Shown here: piece by piece, positions 6,416-14,186 of the stretch
Position numbering within the stretch: the first letter of the stretch is position 1
How the letters are laid out: each line of letters opens with the position of its first letter
NCBI GenBank assembly: GCA_030639985.1
Contig: DAOWKG010000177.1
Location: 1-14,186 of the forward strand
Direction of reading: 5' to 3'
Length of the DNA: 14,186 bases
From: Desulfuromonadaceae bacterium
GTDB taxonomy: Bacteria > Desulfobacterota > Desulfuromonadia > Desulfuromonadales > Geopsychrobacteraceae
Translations under genes and position numbers: made by a program
Notes under the pieces: model-generated
The model's input: only the letters and a program-made list of their open reading frames with translations
Database searches by the model: none
Told to the model about the DNA's origin: nothing

Positions 6416-9400
6416 ATGGAAGCTGACGATCAACAGAATATTCGCAACGCTACAATTCATAGTTTTATTGATGGCGTAACCAACAATAAACAGACGGTTG
6501 AAGTGCTTGGTTTGCATGGTTCTGCTACCGCTTTTCTGCTGACCCAATTACTGGCGGAAACCTCGGAACTGCAGGTGATTGTCTGTGCCGAACTGGAAGC
6601 TGCCCGGCAGCTGGTCGGGGAACTGCAATTTTTCCACCCCCGTCCCGAAACGATTGCGTTGCTACCCCATTGGGAGTTGAACCCCTACGATCCCTTGACA
6701 CCGCATCCCGAATTGGAAGCGGTGCGGATGACTACCCTGGCAGCATTAAGTCAGGGGACGGTGCGGGCTCTGGTGCTGCCATTGCGATCACTGATGCAAA
6801 AAGTGATTCCGCGCCAGATTCTCGATAGCGTCTCTTTGCAACTGCTACTCGAAGAAGAATACCCCCGGAAAGAGTTGCTGGCCTCTCTGGTTCAGCTTGG
6901 TTACCAACCAGTTTCGCTGGTCGAAGAGCGTAGTTGTTTTGCTGTTCGTGGCGATATCATCGATATCTTTCCTACTGATGCCGAACAACCGGTGCGCCTC
7001 GATTTCTATGGTGATTTTATCGAAAAAATGCGGGTTTTTGATCCTGCCAATCAGCGCTCCGGTAAGCAGCTATTGCGTCGTCTTGATTTGATTCCGGCTC
7101 GGGAAATGATTCTCCATGGAACCTTTCTCGAAACCTTGGGACAAAAGCTGAAGCAACGCTGTGATGAATTGGCGATCCAGCGCACCGATCGGGAAGCGAT
7201 TATGGCCGAGTTGCGGGAGGGGATTGTTGCTCCCGGCCGGGCATTTCTGCTGCCCTTTAATTACCCCGAATTAGATTCATTGGAACAATATTTTACCGCT
7301 CCACGTTTGATTATCATCGATCCCCCTGCGGTTGAGCAGGAGATTGACCGGTTTCATCATGATATTCGGGCCGGTGAAGCGCGGATGGTTGAGCAGGGAC
7401 TACCCCATGCCCAGCGCCACGATTTATATCTTGATCCGGAACAGCTTCAGCCGTTATTGAACCATGGTTCCCGGATTGAGTTTTCACAACTGCAAGTAAT
7501 TCGACTCGATGACGACCGCCCCCGTTACCATTTTAATTGCCACGGCAATGGTTCATTGCGGGCCAAGCCGAATGGCGAACTTGATGGCCTTGAGCCATTA
7601 TTGCAACGGCTGCAACAGGGGAAAACCGAGGGTTGGAAGACCCTTCTGGTTTGTCATCAACGCAGTCAGGCCGAACGCTTACAGGAGTTACTCGCCGCTC
7701 ATAATCTTCAGCTTCCCATAGAAAAAGACATTTTTCTGTCCGATTTAACTGCTGGCAGGCCAATACTGACGGTCGGAGCGCTAGGTAGCGGCTTCTATCT
7801 TGCTGATGAGAAACTGAACGTTATCAGTGAAGAGGAAATTTTCGGGCGCCGTAGTCACCGCCGGAAAAAAACTGGTCGACATCGGGCGCGGGAATTAATG
7901 ACCAGTCTGGCGGAACTGAAAAAAGATGATTATATCGTCCATACCGACCATGGTGTTGGCCGCTATCTGGGACTGACCCATATCAAAACCGGAACCCTGG
8001 AAGGTGACTTTTTACACCTGCAATATGCCGGTAACGACAAACTTTATCTGCCAATTGAGCGGATTGAAAAGGTACAGAAATATATTGGTGGGGAAGGATA
8101 TACCCCTAAACTTGATAAAATGGGGGGGCAGGGGTGGGAAAAAGCCCGCCTTAAAGCTCGGGCTGCAGTCGAAGAGTTAGCCCGGCAACTGTTGGAATTG
8201 TACGCCAAGAGGGAATTGCGGCAGGGGTTTGCCTATTCTCCTCCCGATCAACTGTTTCGTGAGTTTGAGGCGACCTTTCCCCATGAAGAAACGGTCGATC
8301 AGCAGCAGGCTATCGATGACATCCTTGCAGACATGCAATCGCCGAAACCGATGGATCGGTTGATTTGCGGTGATGTCGGTTACGGTAAAACTGAAGTTGC
8401 ATTGCGAGCTGCAGTCAAAGCGGTGTTGGATGGTAAACAGGTCGCGGTTCTGGTGCCAACTACAGTTCTTGCTAGTCAGCATTGGCAAAGTTTTCAACAA
8501 CGCTTGACCGATTTTCCCATTACCGTTGAGATGGTCTCCCGATTTCGTTCCAGTGCCGAAAATCGAACTACCTTGGAAAATGCCGCTGTCGGGAAAATTG
8601 ATATTTTGATCGGAACCCACCGCTTGTTGCAACGGGATGTCCGTTTTAAAGATCTCGGTCTGGTGGTGGTTGACGAGGAGCAACGCTTTGGTGTCAGTCA
8701 TAAAGAGAAATTGAAACAACTACGTGCTGAAGTCGATATCCTTACCTTAACGGCTACCCCGATTCCCCGTACCCTCCATATGAGTATGACCGGGATGCGG
8801 GATCTGTCGGTGATTGAGACGGCACCGGTTGATCGGCTGGCAATCCGTACCTATGTCTCCCGCTTTGATGATGAATTGATTCGCCAAGCAATCATCCGGG
8901 AATTGCGCCGTGGCGGGCAGGTCTATTTTGTCCACAATCGGGTGCAGACGATTGCGGCAATGGCGGAACAGTTACGCCAATTGGTGCCCGAAGCTAAGAT
9001 TGCTGTTGGTCACGGACAAATGGCAGAAAAAGAGCTGGAGCAGGTGATGCTCGACTTTATTGCCGGTAAGAGTAATTTGCTGGTTGCTTCAACTATTATC
9101 GAAAATGGCCTCGATATTCCCTCTGCCAATACCATTATTGTTAACCGCGCCGACCGCTTCGGTTTGTCACAGTTGTATCAGTTGCGTGGGCGAGTCGGGC
9201 GGAGTGATCGTCGAGCCTATGCTTATCTGTTAATTCCCGGTGAAGCAGTATTGACCAGCGATGCCCGCAAGCGGCTCCAGGTACTCCAGGAGCTTACTGA
9301 GCTGGGGGCTGGCTTCCGGATTGCCAGTCACGATCTGGAACTGCGCGGTGCTGGAGATCTGCTCGGGGGGAAACAGTCGGGACCGATTGCCGCTATCGGT

Positions 9401-9904
9401 TTTGAGCTTTATACCGAATTGCTGGAAGAGACCATCGACCGGCTGCGGGGCAAAGAGCACGAGGAACGCATTGATCCCGAAATTCGTCTCGGTCTCTCGG
9501 CTTTCTTCCCCGAAAATTACCTCCCCGATCCCAATCAACGCCTGCAGTTTTATCAGCGGATGGCAGCAGTTGACAATGACGATGATTTATTTAGTTTAGT
9601 CGAAGAGTTGCGGGATCGTTACGGGGAACCACCGGTCGCTGGGGAAATTCTGATTGGCACTATGCGGTTACGGATTCTGTTGAAAAAATTATGTGTTGAG
9701 CTCCTTGAATACGATGGTAAACAACTCAGTCTGTTGTTTCACTCTTCGACCAGTATTTCTCCCGAGCTGATTAGAAAATTGATAACCGAACAGCCATACC
9801 GTTATCGTCTGGGAGCCGACTTCAAGCTCGGCATTGATTTTGGTCGTCTGCCAGCGGCAGAATTACTGTTGCAGGTGAGAAAAGAATTGCAACTATTTTT
9901 CTAA
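6416..9904 (+). CDS. mfd: Mfd, transcription-repair coupling factor
   Basis: This 1162-residue ATPase recognises stalled RNA polymerase, pushes it off DNA and recruits UvrA for repair. The length fits the family (about 1150). In order it has a UvrB-like N-terminal region (1 to about 330) and the RNA-polymerase-interacting domain (about 505-590, from DYIVHTDHGVGRY). Next come the RecG-like motor domains, with Walker A GDVGYGKT (652-659), DEEQRFG (753-759), TATPIPRTLHMSMTGMRD and QLRGRVGR (about 922-929). The C-terminal autoinhibitory domain follows. All motor motifs look intact. The ATG at 6416 is the only ordinary start before an in-frame stop upstream, although it lacks a clear ribosome site. 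It is followed after 22 bases by a chaperone gene. A perfect Fnr-type site lies upstream. Confidence 0.97.
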   Translation: MEADDQQNIRNATIHSFIDGVTNNKQTVEVLGLHGSATAFLLTQLLAETSELQVIVCAELEAARQLVGELQFFHPRPETIALLPHWELNPYDPLTPHPELEAVRMTTLAALSQGTVRALVLPLRSLMQKVIPRQILDSVSLQLLLEEEYPRKELLASLVQLGYQPVSLVEERSCFAVRGDIIDIFPTDAEQPVRLDFYGDFIEKMRVFDPANQRSGKQLLRRLDLIPAREMILHGTFLETLGQKLKQRCDELAIQRTDREAIMAELREGIVAPGRAFLLPFNYPELDSLEQYFTAPRLIIIDPPAVEQEIDRFHHDIRAGEARMVEQGLPHAQRHDLYLDPEQLQPLLNHGSRIEFSQLQVIRLDDDRPRYHFNCHGNGSLRAKPNGELDGLEPLLQRLQQGKTEGWKTLLVCHQRSQAERLQELLAAHNLQLPIEKDIFLSDLTAGRPILTVGALGSGFYLADEKLNVISEEEIFGRRSHRRKKTGRHRARELMTSLAELKKDDYIVHTDHGVGRYLGLTHIKTGTLEGDFLHLQYAGNDKLYLPIERIEKVQKYIGGEGYTPKLDKMGGQGWEKARLKARAAVEELARQLLELYAKRELRQGFAYSPPDQLFREFEATFPHEETVDQQQAIDDILADMQSPKPMDRLICGDVGYGKTEVALRAAVKAVLDGKQVAVLVPTTVLASQHWQSFQQRLTDFPITVEMVSRFRSSAENRTTLENAAVGKIDILIGTHRLLQRDVRFKDLGLVVVDEEQRFGVSHKEKLKQLRAEVDILTLTATPIPRTLHMSMTGMRDLSVIETAPVDRLAIRTYVSRFDDELIRQAIIRELRRGGQVYFVHNRVQTIAAMAEQLRQLVPEAKIAVGHGQMAEKELEQVMLDFIAGKSNLLVASTIIENGLDIPSANTIIVNRADRFGLSQLYQLRGRVGRSDRRAYAYLLIPGEAVLTSDARKRLQVLQELTELGAGFRIASHDLELRGAGDLLGGKQSGPIAAIGFELYTELLEETIDRLRGKEHEERIDPEIRLGLSAFFPENYLPDPNQRLQFYQRMAAVDNDDDLFSLVEELRDRYGEPPVAGEILIGTMRLRILLKKLCVELLEYDGKQLSLLFHSSTSISPELIRKLITEQPYRYRLGADFKLGIDFGRLPAAELLLQVRKELQLFF

Positions 9905-9926
9905 CTATGCTAATTTGCGAAACTTT

Positions 9927-10871
9927 ATGAATACACGTCACCATATTAATAGATTGATCGGTGCTATTCTGCTGTTGCTACTGCTGGGGCTTGGTGGCTG
10001 TCAACAGCAGGAGCCGCTGCCAATACCGTTGCCCCCATTACTTAAAGTTGGTGTTCGGCAGCTGACCCAGCAACAATTTGTGCAGGCTCTGCAAGAGACA
10101 TATCCCGATATTTCGGTTCTAGCTGTTCCAGAACAGCTCCAGCTTAAAGAGCAACTGCTTAAGCAACTGATTGATCGGGAGCTGATCCTTGGCGAGGCGA
10201 GTCGGCTTAATGTCAAGTTAACTCCAGATGAGTTTGATGCCGCCACGGCCGAGATACGTGGCAATTATAGTGAAGCTGAGTTTGCTACAGTACTGGGACA
10301 AATGAAAGCCAGTCCCAAAAGTTGGTTTGCGGCGTTAAGGCTGCGATTATTGACCGCCAAGGTTAGTAATGTTGCAATTGCCAGCCACGTACAGGTTGGT
10401 GACAAAGAGACCGAGACTTATTATTTAAATCACCGGGAAGAATTCCACCGCCCCGTCGAAATCCGGGCGCGACAGATGTTGTTTAAAACTCGTAGTGAAG
10501 CTGATCGTGTTTTAAAATTGCTCAAGGGTGGAGCCAGCTTTGCCGAACTGGCAAAGCAGTATTCACAGTCACCAGATCGGGAAAGAGGCGGTGCGTTGGG
10601 TTATTTTTCGGCTGGCGTATTGCCGGAAGAGTTTGACCAGGTGCTGTTTAAGTTGCCGGTACAACAGGTGAGTGAGGCGGTCGAAAGTTCTTATGGATTT
10701 CATCTTTTTCTGGTTGAACGTAAACGTCGTGCCGGTATTCGCTCTTATGCGGTCGTAAAAGACGAAATTAAGGCGCTGATTTATCAGCAAAAAGAAGAGA
10801 TAGCTTTTCACAATTGGCTGAAAAATTTACAGGCAACTACCAAAATAGAGATCGACAGAAAACAACTATAG
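9927..10871 (+). CDS. PpiC/SurA-like parvulin foldase, predicted lipoprotein
   Basis: This 314-residue envelope protein would help outer-membrane or secreted proteins fold. After a charged start and a leucine-rich stretch it has the lipobox LGGC with Cys at residue 25. The next residue is Gln, not Asp, so an outer-membrane location is likely in Gram-negatives. A SurA-N-type helical part (about 45-165) precedes one parvulin domain (about 178-270), which includes GGASFAELAKQYS, the RGGALGYF loop and YGFHLF. The first catalytic His of parvulins is Gln here (Q183, ARQML) while the second is kept (H259). The frame also has a TTG at 9915, but the ATG at 9927 suits the signal peptide better. No clear ribosome site is seen, so translation may be coupled to mfd, which ends 22 bases before. 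Confidence 0.88.
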   Translation: MNTRHHINRLIGAILLLLLLGLGGCQQQEPLPIPLPPLLKVGVRQLTQQQFVQALQETYPDISVLAVPEQLQLKEQLLKQLIDRELILGEASRLNVKLTPDEFDAATAEIRGNYSEAEFATVLGQMKASPKSWFAALRLRLLTAKVSNVAIASHVQVGDKETETYYLNHREEFHRPVEIRARQMLFKTRSEADRVLKLLKGGASFAELAKQYSQSPDRERGGALGYFSAGVLPEEFDQVLFKLPVQQVSEAVESSYGFHLFLVERKRRAGIRSYAVVKDEIKALIYQQKEEIAFHNWLKNLQATTKIEIDRKQL

Positions 10872-10936
10872 AAATATTCGCTTGATGATTTTATATTCAT
10901 CGCGCAAAACAGTTTCCCATAGAAGGAATTATTTTT

Positions 10937-11881
10937 ATGACTCGTATCCTTGCCATTTTATTTTTAGCGTTGTTGCTGACTGCTACAACGACAGCAGCAA
11001 AAACTCTCAATAAAGTTGCCGCAATTGTCAATGATGAGATAATCACCACCTATCAGCTTGATAAAGCGGTGGTTGCCGCGTTGGCTAAAATAGCGAACCA
11101 GAATCAATTGACCGCCGCAGAGTTTGATAACATCAAAACTCAGGCAATGCAAAAATTGGTCAACGATAAATTGTTGCAGCAACGGATTAAGGAGCTGGAT
11201 ATCAAGGTTTTTGCTGCTGAGATTGAAAGTGCCGTCGAAGATGTCCAGCGTAGAAATAATTTAAGCCGGGAAATGCTCGAAGAGGCATTGGTAACGCAGG
11301 GTATGAGTATGGCGAAGTATAAGCAACAGATCGAAGATGATATTCTGCGCCATCGCTTGCTCGGACAAGAAGTAAAATACAAGGTTATGGTAACCAGCCG
11401 TGATGTGCGTAGTTATTTTGATCAACATCGGGATGAATACGACACCGAGCCCAAGGTACGGCTTAATCGTCTCACCTTTGTCGTTCCAACTGGTAGCGAA
11501 GAGGAATTAGCTGCGTTTCGCAAACGGGTTGATGTCAGCCGCGATTTGCTGCTAACTGGCGAAGAGTTTAATACCGTGCTTGCCTCTCATGGCGATGCTG
11601 CTAGTGGTGGCGGTATGGGGATGGTGGCTGATGCTGATTTGGCCGAACCGATCCGCCTGGCATTGGTTGGGGTAGCTGCCGGTGGTGTCAGTGAGCCGGT
11701 AGATATGAATGGTAAGCTCCATTTATTTCATGTTGCCGAGCGAACAGCTATTGATGGTGATCCCTTTGATTTTTATAAGGCCGATATCGAAGCGCAATTG
11801 CGGCAGGAAAAGACCGATGCCCGGTTTAAGGAGTGGCAGCGGGAACTGCGTGGTGATGCCTATGTTGAAGTCAAAATTTAA
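10937..11881 (+). CDS. surA: SurA-like periplasmic chaperone with one degenerate parvulin domain
   Basis: This 314-residue secreted protein has a signal peptide (1 to about 21, ending TTTAA before KTLNK). A typical SurA N-terminal domain follows, starting KVAAIVNDEIITTYQLD and rich in helices to about residue 165. A single parvulin-like domain spans about 173-270. E. coli SurA has 428 residues and two such domains, so this is a short form. The domain lacks the first catalytic His (N177 in VRLNRLTF) and its RGG loop is altered (GGGMGMVADADLAEP), while H262 remains. It is therefore more likely a chaperone than an isomerase. AAGGA sits nine bases before the ATG. It follows the lipoprotein foldase by 65 bp and is the last gene before a strong terminator. 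An upstream regulator-like role is not suggested. Confidence 0.87.
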   Translation: MTRILAILFLALLLTATTTAAKTLNKVAAIVNDEIITTYQLDKAVVAALAKIANQNQLTAAEFDNIKTQAMQKLVNDKLLQQRIKELDIKVFAAEIESAVEDVQRRNNLSREMLEEALVTQGMSMAKYKQQIEDDILRHRLLGQEVKYKVMVTSRDVRSYFDQHRDEYDTEPKVRLNRLTFVVPTGSEEELAAFRKRVDVSRDLLLTGEEFNTVLASHGDAASGGGMGMVADADLAEPIRLALVGVAAGGVSEPVDMNGKLHLFHVAERTAIDGDPFDFYKADIEAQLRQEKTDARFKEWQRELRGDAYVEVKI

Positions 11882-11906
11882 ACGGCTGTTTTTATGAGCT
11901 ATTTCG

Positions 11907-11940
11907 AAAGGGCGGAAGAGTGATCTTCCGCCCTTTTTTT
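11907..11940 (+). terminator. Strong rho-independent terminator after surA
   Basis: AAAGGGCGGAAGA (11907-11919) and TCTTCCGCCCTTT (11924-11936) form a perfect 13-bp stem with a GTGA loop, and the T run continues to 11940. It lies 25 bp after the surA stop and 12 bp from the end of the converging cheA gene. The opposite strand has only a short T run, so its effect on cheA transcription would be weaker. Confidence 0.93.
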
Positions 11941-11951
11941 GTGTTGTGACA

Positions 11952-13787
11952 TCAGCTCGATTGTCTTCGCCGCTGAAACAGAGATTGCAGGTCGAGGAGG
12001 AAAGTTATCTGTCCGTCACCAAGGATGGCGGCACCACTACAACCGCGAATCTGATTAAATGGTTCCGGTAAGCGTTGGACAAAAACTTCCTGTTGACCAA
12101 TCAATTGATCAACGACCAGGGCGATCTTACGGCCGAGCACTTCGGTGATAACTACCGGGATTGGATTTAGTTGTCTCCCCTTTGGTTGTTTAAGGATTTT
12201 TCTCAATGATAACATCGGGAGCAATTCTTCTTGGTGCTCGATCATCAATTGCTTGCCACTACTTTGGACTTCGGCCGGGGTGAGTTCCACTGTTTGGAGT
12301 ACCCGGGAAATTGGCAAAGCCATTTTTGTGCCATTGCAAGCGACCATTAGCACCCGGATAATTGCTAGAGATAGCGGTAGTTTAAGGGTGATGCGAGTGC
12401 CTTCTCCCGGTGGTGATTCAATCAGTAATGTGCCACCCGTTTGTTCAACGGCAGTTTTTACGACGTCCATCCCGACCCCGCGCCCGGAAGTGTCACTTAC
12501 ACTGTCGGCAGTAGAAAACCCTGGTTGGCAGATCAATTGTAACAGGTCGTATTCCCCGATTGTTTTGGCCTGTGCGGGAGTGATTAGTTCTTGTTGTAAC
12601 GCTTGGCGGCGAATTTTTTCGGTATCAATACCCGCGCCGTCATCGGCGACCTGAATTATGATTTGATCTCTTTCCCGCCAGGCTTTAATAAATATTGTCC
12701 CGCTAGTTTCGATCCCATGATCAATGGCGTTGCGAACCATATGCATAAGTGGGTCGGTCAGCTTTTCGACAATGGCTCGATCAAGCTCAATGGTTGCCCC
12801 TTCCAGCTTCAGCTGGATAGTTTTACCACTACTGCGGGAAAGGTCGTGAACCGTTCGGGATAGCCGTCCGGTCAACCCTTCGAGAGAGACCATGCGTACT
12901 TGCAATACTTGATGGTGCAGATTTTTCACCAGCCGGGTTAATTGTCCGACTCCGGTATCAATATCGTCCCAGTTGTTATTCTTAACTGCCCCCTGCAATT
13001 TATAGCGATTGGTAACCAATTCACCGGTAAGGTTGATTAAGCGGTCGAGGAGTTCAGTATTGACCCGTACGGTTTTAGCCGAGATCGCTTTTTGGCGTAG
13101 CTTTTCTGCCGCAGGTTCGGGCGGAAAAGTAATCTCTTCCAGTTCCTTATATTTTTGGAGTTCCTGTAACAATTGTTCTTGGGGGATGTCGCCAGCAAAG
13201 CGTAGCGTTAGTTGCCGGGGGGAATCTTCCTGCAACAACTTATCTGCTGTTGGTGCCGATTCGATAACTGTGCCGAAATCTGCCAGCCGCTTTAATAGCA
13301 CCAGAAACCGTGGCCCCGGAGCGACAACGCTAGCGCCGAGCTGGAGCTCGATTAAAAACCCTTGTGTGCTGGCGGTGAGTAATGTTGTTGGCGTGTTAGT
13401 TTTTGGCTTGTCGGTGGCAACTGCTGCCACCGGAGTGCTTGCCATAAAACTAGCGACATCTCGTTCTGGACGGCCACTACGAATGTCATCCAGCAATAAT
13501 TCGAGCAGATCGGTTGCTTCCAGGAGCCAGTCGATTTCAACACCACTGATGCGGCCAAGTTTGCGACAACTATCGAGGCGATCTTCAAGATGGTGTGCCA
13601 GTTTTGCTGTTTCTCCATGTTCCATGGTTGCCGCCATCCCCTTAATCGAATGGGCATCACGAAACAGGGAATCGATTCCCGCCTGATCTTCGGGGTCGGA
13701 ATCGAGTTGCACCAGAATTTCAACCATCTGCTCAATATGCTCGACTGCTTCAGCAAGGAACATTTCTCTGAATTTGGCTGTATCCAT
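11952..13787 (-). CDS. cheA: CheA, chemotaxis-type histidine kinase
   Basis: This 611-residue cytoplasmic kinase signals from receptors to CheY. The phosphotransfer domain (1 to about 105) carries the H-box HSIKG with phospho-His 46. Next is a response-regulator-binding region resembling P2 (about 143-222), then the dimer domain starting RVNTELLDRLINLTGELV (about 241). The ATP-binding domain has N-box NAIDHG (353-358), DDGAGID (382-388), FSTAD and SGRGVGMD (434-441). A CheW-like domain (about 475-605) docks on receptors. The ATG at 13787 is preferred over the preceding TTG at 13790. AGG lies about nine bases before it. The loop after DHGIE is about a dozen residues shorter than usual. It follows cheY by 52 bp on the same strand, so they are probably co-transcribed. 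No receptor, CheW, CheR or CheB gene is visible in this window. Confidence 0.95.
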   Translation of the reverse strand: MDTAKFREMFLAEAVEHIEQMVEILVQLDSDPEDQAGIDSLFRDAHSIKGMAATMEHGETAKLAHHLEDRLDSCRKLGRISGVEIDWLLEATDLLELLLDDIRSGRPERDVASFMASTPVAAVATDKPKTNTPTTLLTASTQGFLIELQLGASVVAPGPRFLVLLKRLADFGTVIESAPTADKLLQEDSPRQLTLRFAGDIPQEQLLQELQKYKELEEITFPPEPAAEKLRQKAISAKTVRVNTELLDRLINLTGELVTNRYKLQGAVKNNNWDDIDTGVGQLTRLVKNLHHQVLQVRMVSLEGLTGRLSRTVHDLSRSSGKTIQLKLEGATIELDRAIVEKLTDPLMHMVRNAIDHGIETSGTIFIKAWRERDQIIIQVADDGAGIDTEKIRRQALQQELITPAQAKTIGEYDLLQLICQPGFSTADSVSDTSGRGVGMDVVKTAVEQTGGTLLIESPPGEGTRITLKLPLSLAIIRVLMVACNGTKMALPISRVLQTVELTPAEVQSSGKQLMIEHQEELLPMLSLRKILKQPKGRQLNPIPVVITEVLGRKIALVVDQLIGQQEVFVQRLPEPFNQIRGCSGAAILGDGQITFLLDLQSLFQRRRQSS

Positions 13788-13839
13788 CAAACTTTACCTG
13801 TCTGATTCTGGTTTTTGAGTGGCACCGATATCGTTGCGA

Positions 13840-14186
13840 TCATTCGCTAACCACCCGTTCAACTACATCGAGAACTTGATTGGTTCGAAACGGTTTGACG
13901 ATAAAATCTTTTGCCCCGGCATTGATTGCATCCATGATCAGATTTTTGTGCCCCAGGGCGCTACAAACGACAATCACTGCGGTTGGATCATCACTGAGAA
14001 TTGTTTTTAGTGCCGGGATGCCGCCCATTTCCGGCATGACGATATCCATAGTAACCAGGTCGGGCTGGTTGGCTTTATAGCTATCGATAGCCTGGTGACC
14101 ATCTTCGGCTTCGGCAACAACTTGCCAGCCTGCCGTTTCAAAAATATCCCGCAGCATTGTTCGCATGAACAGAGCGTCATCGACTA
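13840..14186 (-). CDS. cheY: CheY-like single-domain response regulator (5' end cut by window edge)
   Basis: The frame runs past the first internal ATG at 14166 to the window edge. The extra codons give VDDALF before MRTML, which supplies the acidic pair expected near the start of a receiver domain, so the true start lies outside. The phospho-acceptor Asp is in VTMDIVMPEMGG, the switch Ser in VVCSALG and the conserved Lys in FIVKPF. No output domain follows, so it acts by protein contact. Its place directly before cheA suggests it is that kinase's partner, for motility or another taxis-like output. Confidence 0.92.
   Translation of the reverse strand, partial: VDDALFMRTMLRDIFETAGWQVVAEAEDGHQAIDSYKANQPDLVTMDIVMPEMGGIPALKTILSDDPTAVIVVCSALGHKNLIMDAINAGAKDFIVKPFRTNQVLDVVERVVSE

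Noticed and set aside
8177..8719. 180-codon minus-strand frame inside mfd
   Set aside because: It lies opposite the Mfd motor domain, and its content follows from the codon bias of that gene.
10881..10915. GATGA/TCATC inverted repeat and TATATT before surA as a promoter or terminator
   Set aside because: The stem is short, no T run follows, and no good -35 box is in place. The gene is probably read from upstream.
13009..13686. Long plus-strand reading frame (225 codons) opposite cheA
   Set aside because: It is a serine/arginine-rich shadow of cheA with no recognisable domain or ribosome site. cheA itself has complete motifs.

Overview
The window looks like chromosomal DNA of an anaerobic or facultatively anaerobic Gram-negative bacterium. 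The best guess is the former Deltaproteobacteria, in the Geobacter / Desulfuromonas / Pelobacter area. That rests on a tungsten-type aldehyde:ferredoxin oxidoreductase operon, on an mfd gene followed by two parvulin-type periplasmic chaperones, and on a Fnr/Crp-type palindrome. No rRNA or other taxonomic marker is present, so the assignment is an inference. I see no insertion sequence, CRISPR array, tRNA or rRNA.

Left part (1-1417): the 3' end of a rightward gene, probably mobB, converges with leftward moaA. Upstream of moaA lies a 334-bp divergent control region facing the next operon. It holds a good sigma-70-type promoter for moaA, a weaker one for the operon, and three copies of the hexamer TCACGA/TCGTGA.

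Central left (1418-5970): a compact rightward five-gene operon. It encodes a four-cluster ferredoxin subunit (AorA), the pterin/[4Fe-4S] aldehyde oxidoreductase (AorB), a FAD subunit (AorC), a MoaD/ThiS-like protein ending in GG, and a short ThiF/MoeB-like activating enzyme. The first three resemble the AorABC enzyme of Aromatoleum aromaticum. There, AorAB units stack into an electron-conducting filament capped by AorC, and the enzyme exchanges electrons between aldehydes/acids, hydrogen and NAD+. The last two genes, and neighbouring moaA, would supply or sulfurylate the metal-binding pterin. A strong RNA hairpin sits exactly between aorB and aorC.

Middle gap (5971-6415): 445 bp of non-coding, AT-rich DNA. 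It holds a probable imperfect terminator, what may be remnants of dispersed intergenic repeats, and a perfect Fnr-type palindrome.

Central right (6416-11881): rightward mfd (transcription-repair coupling factor), then a lipoprotein PpiC/SurA-like foldase and a second, secreted SurA-like protein. They end at a textbook rho-independent terminator at 11907-11940.

Right part (11952-14186): leftward cheY (cut by the window edge) and cheA, a chemotaxis-type two-component pair converging on that terminator.

The most notable points are the filament-type AOR operon with its intercistronic hairpin, the zinc-site-less E1-like protein, the altered NAD-binding region of AorC, and the orphan Fnr-type site.
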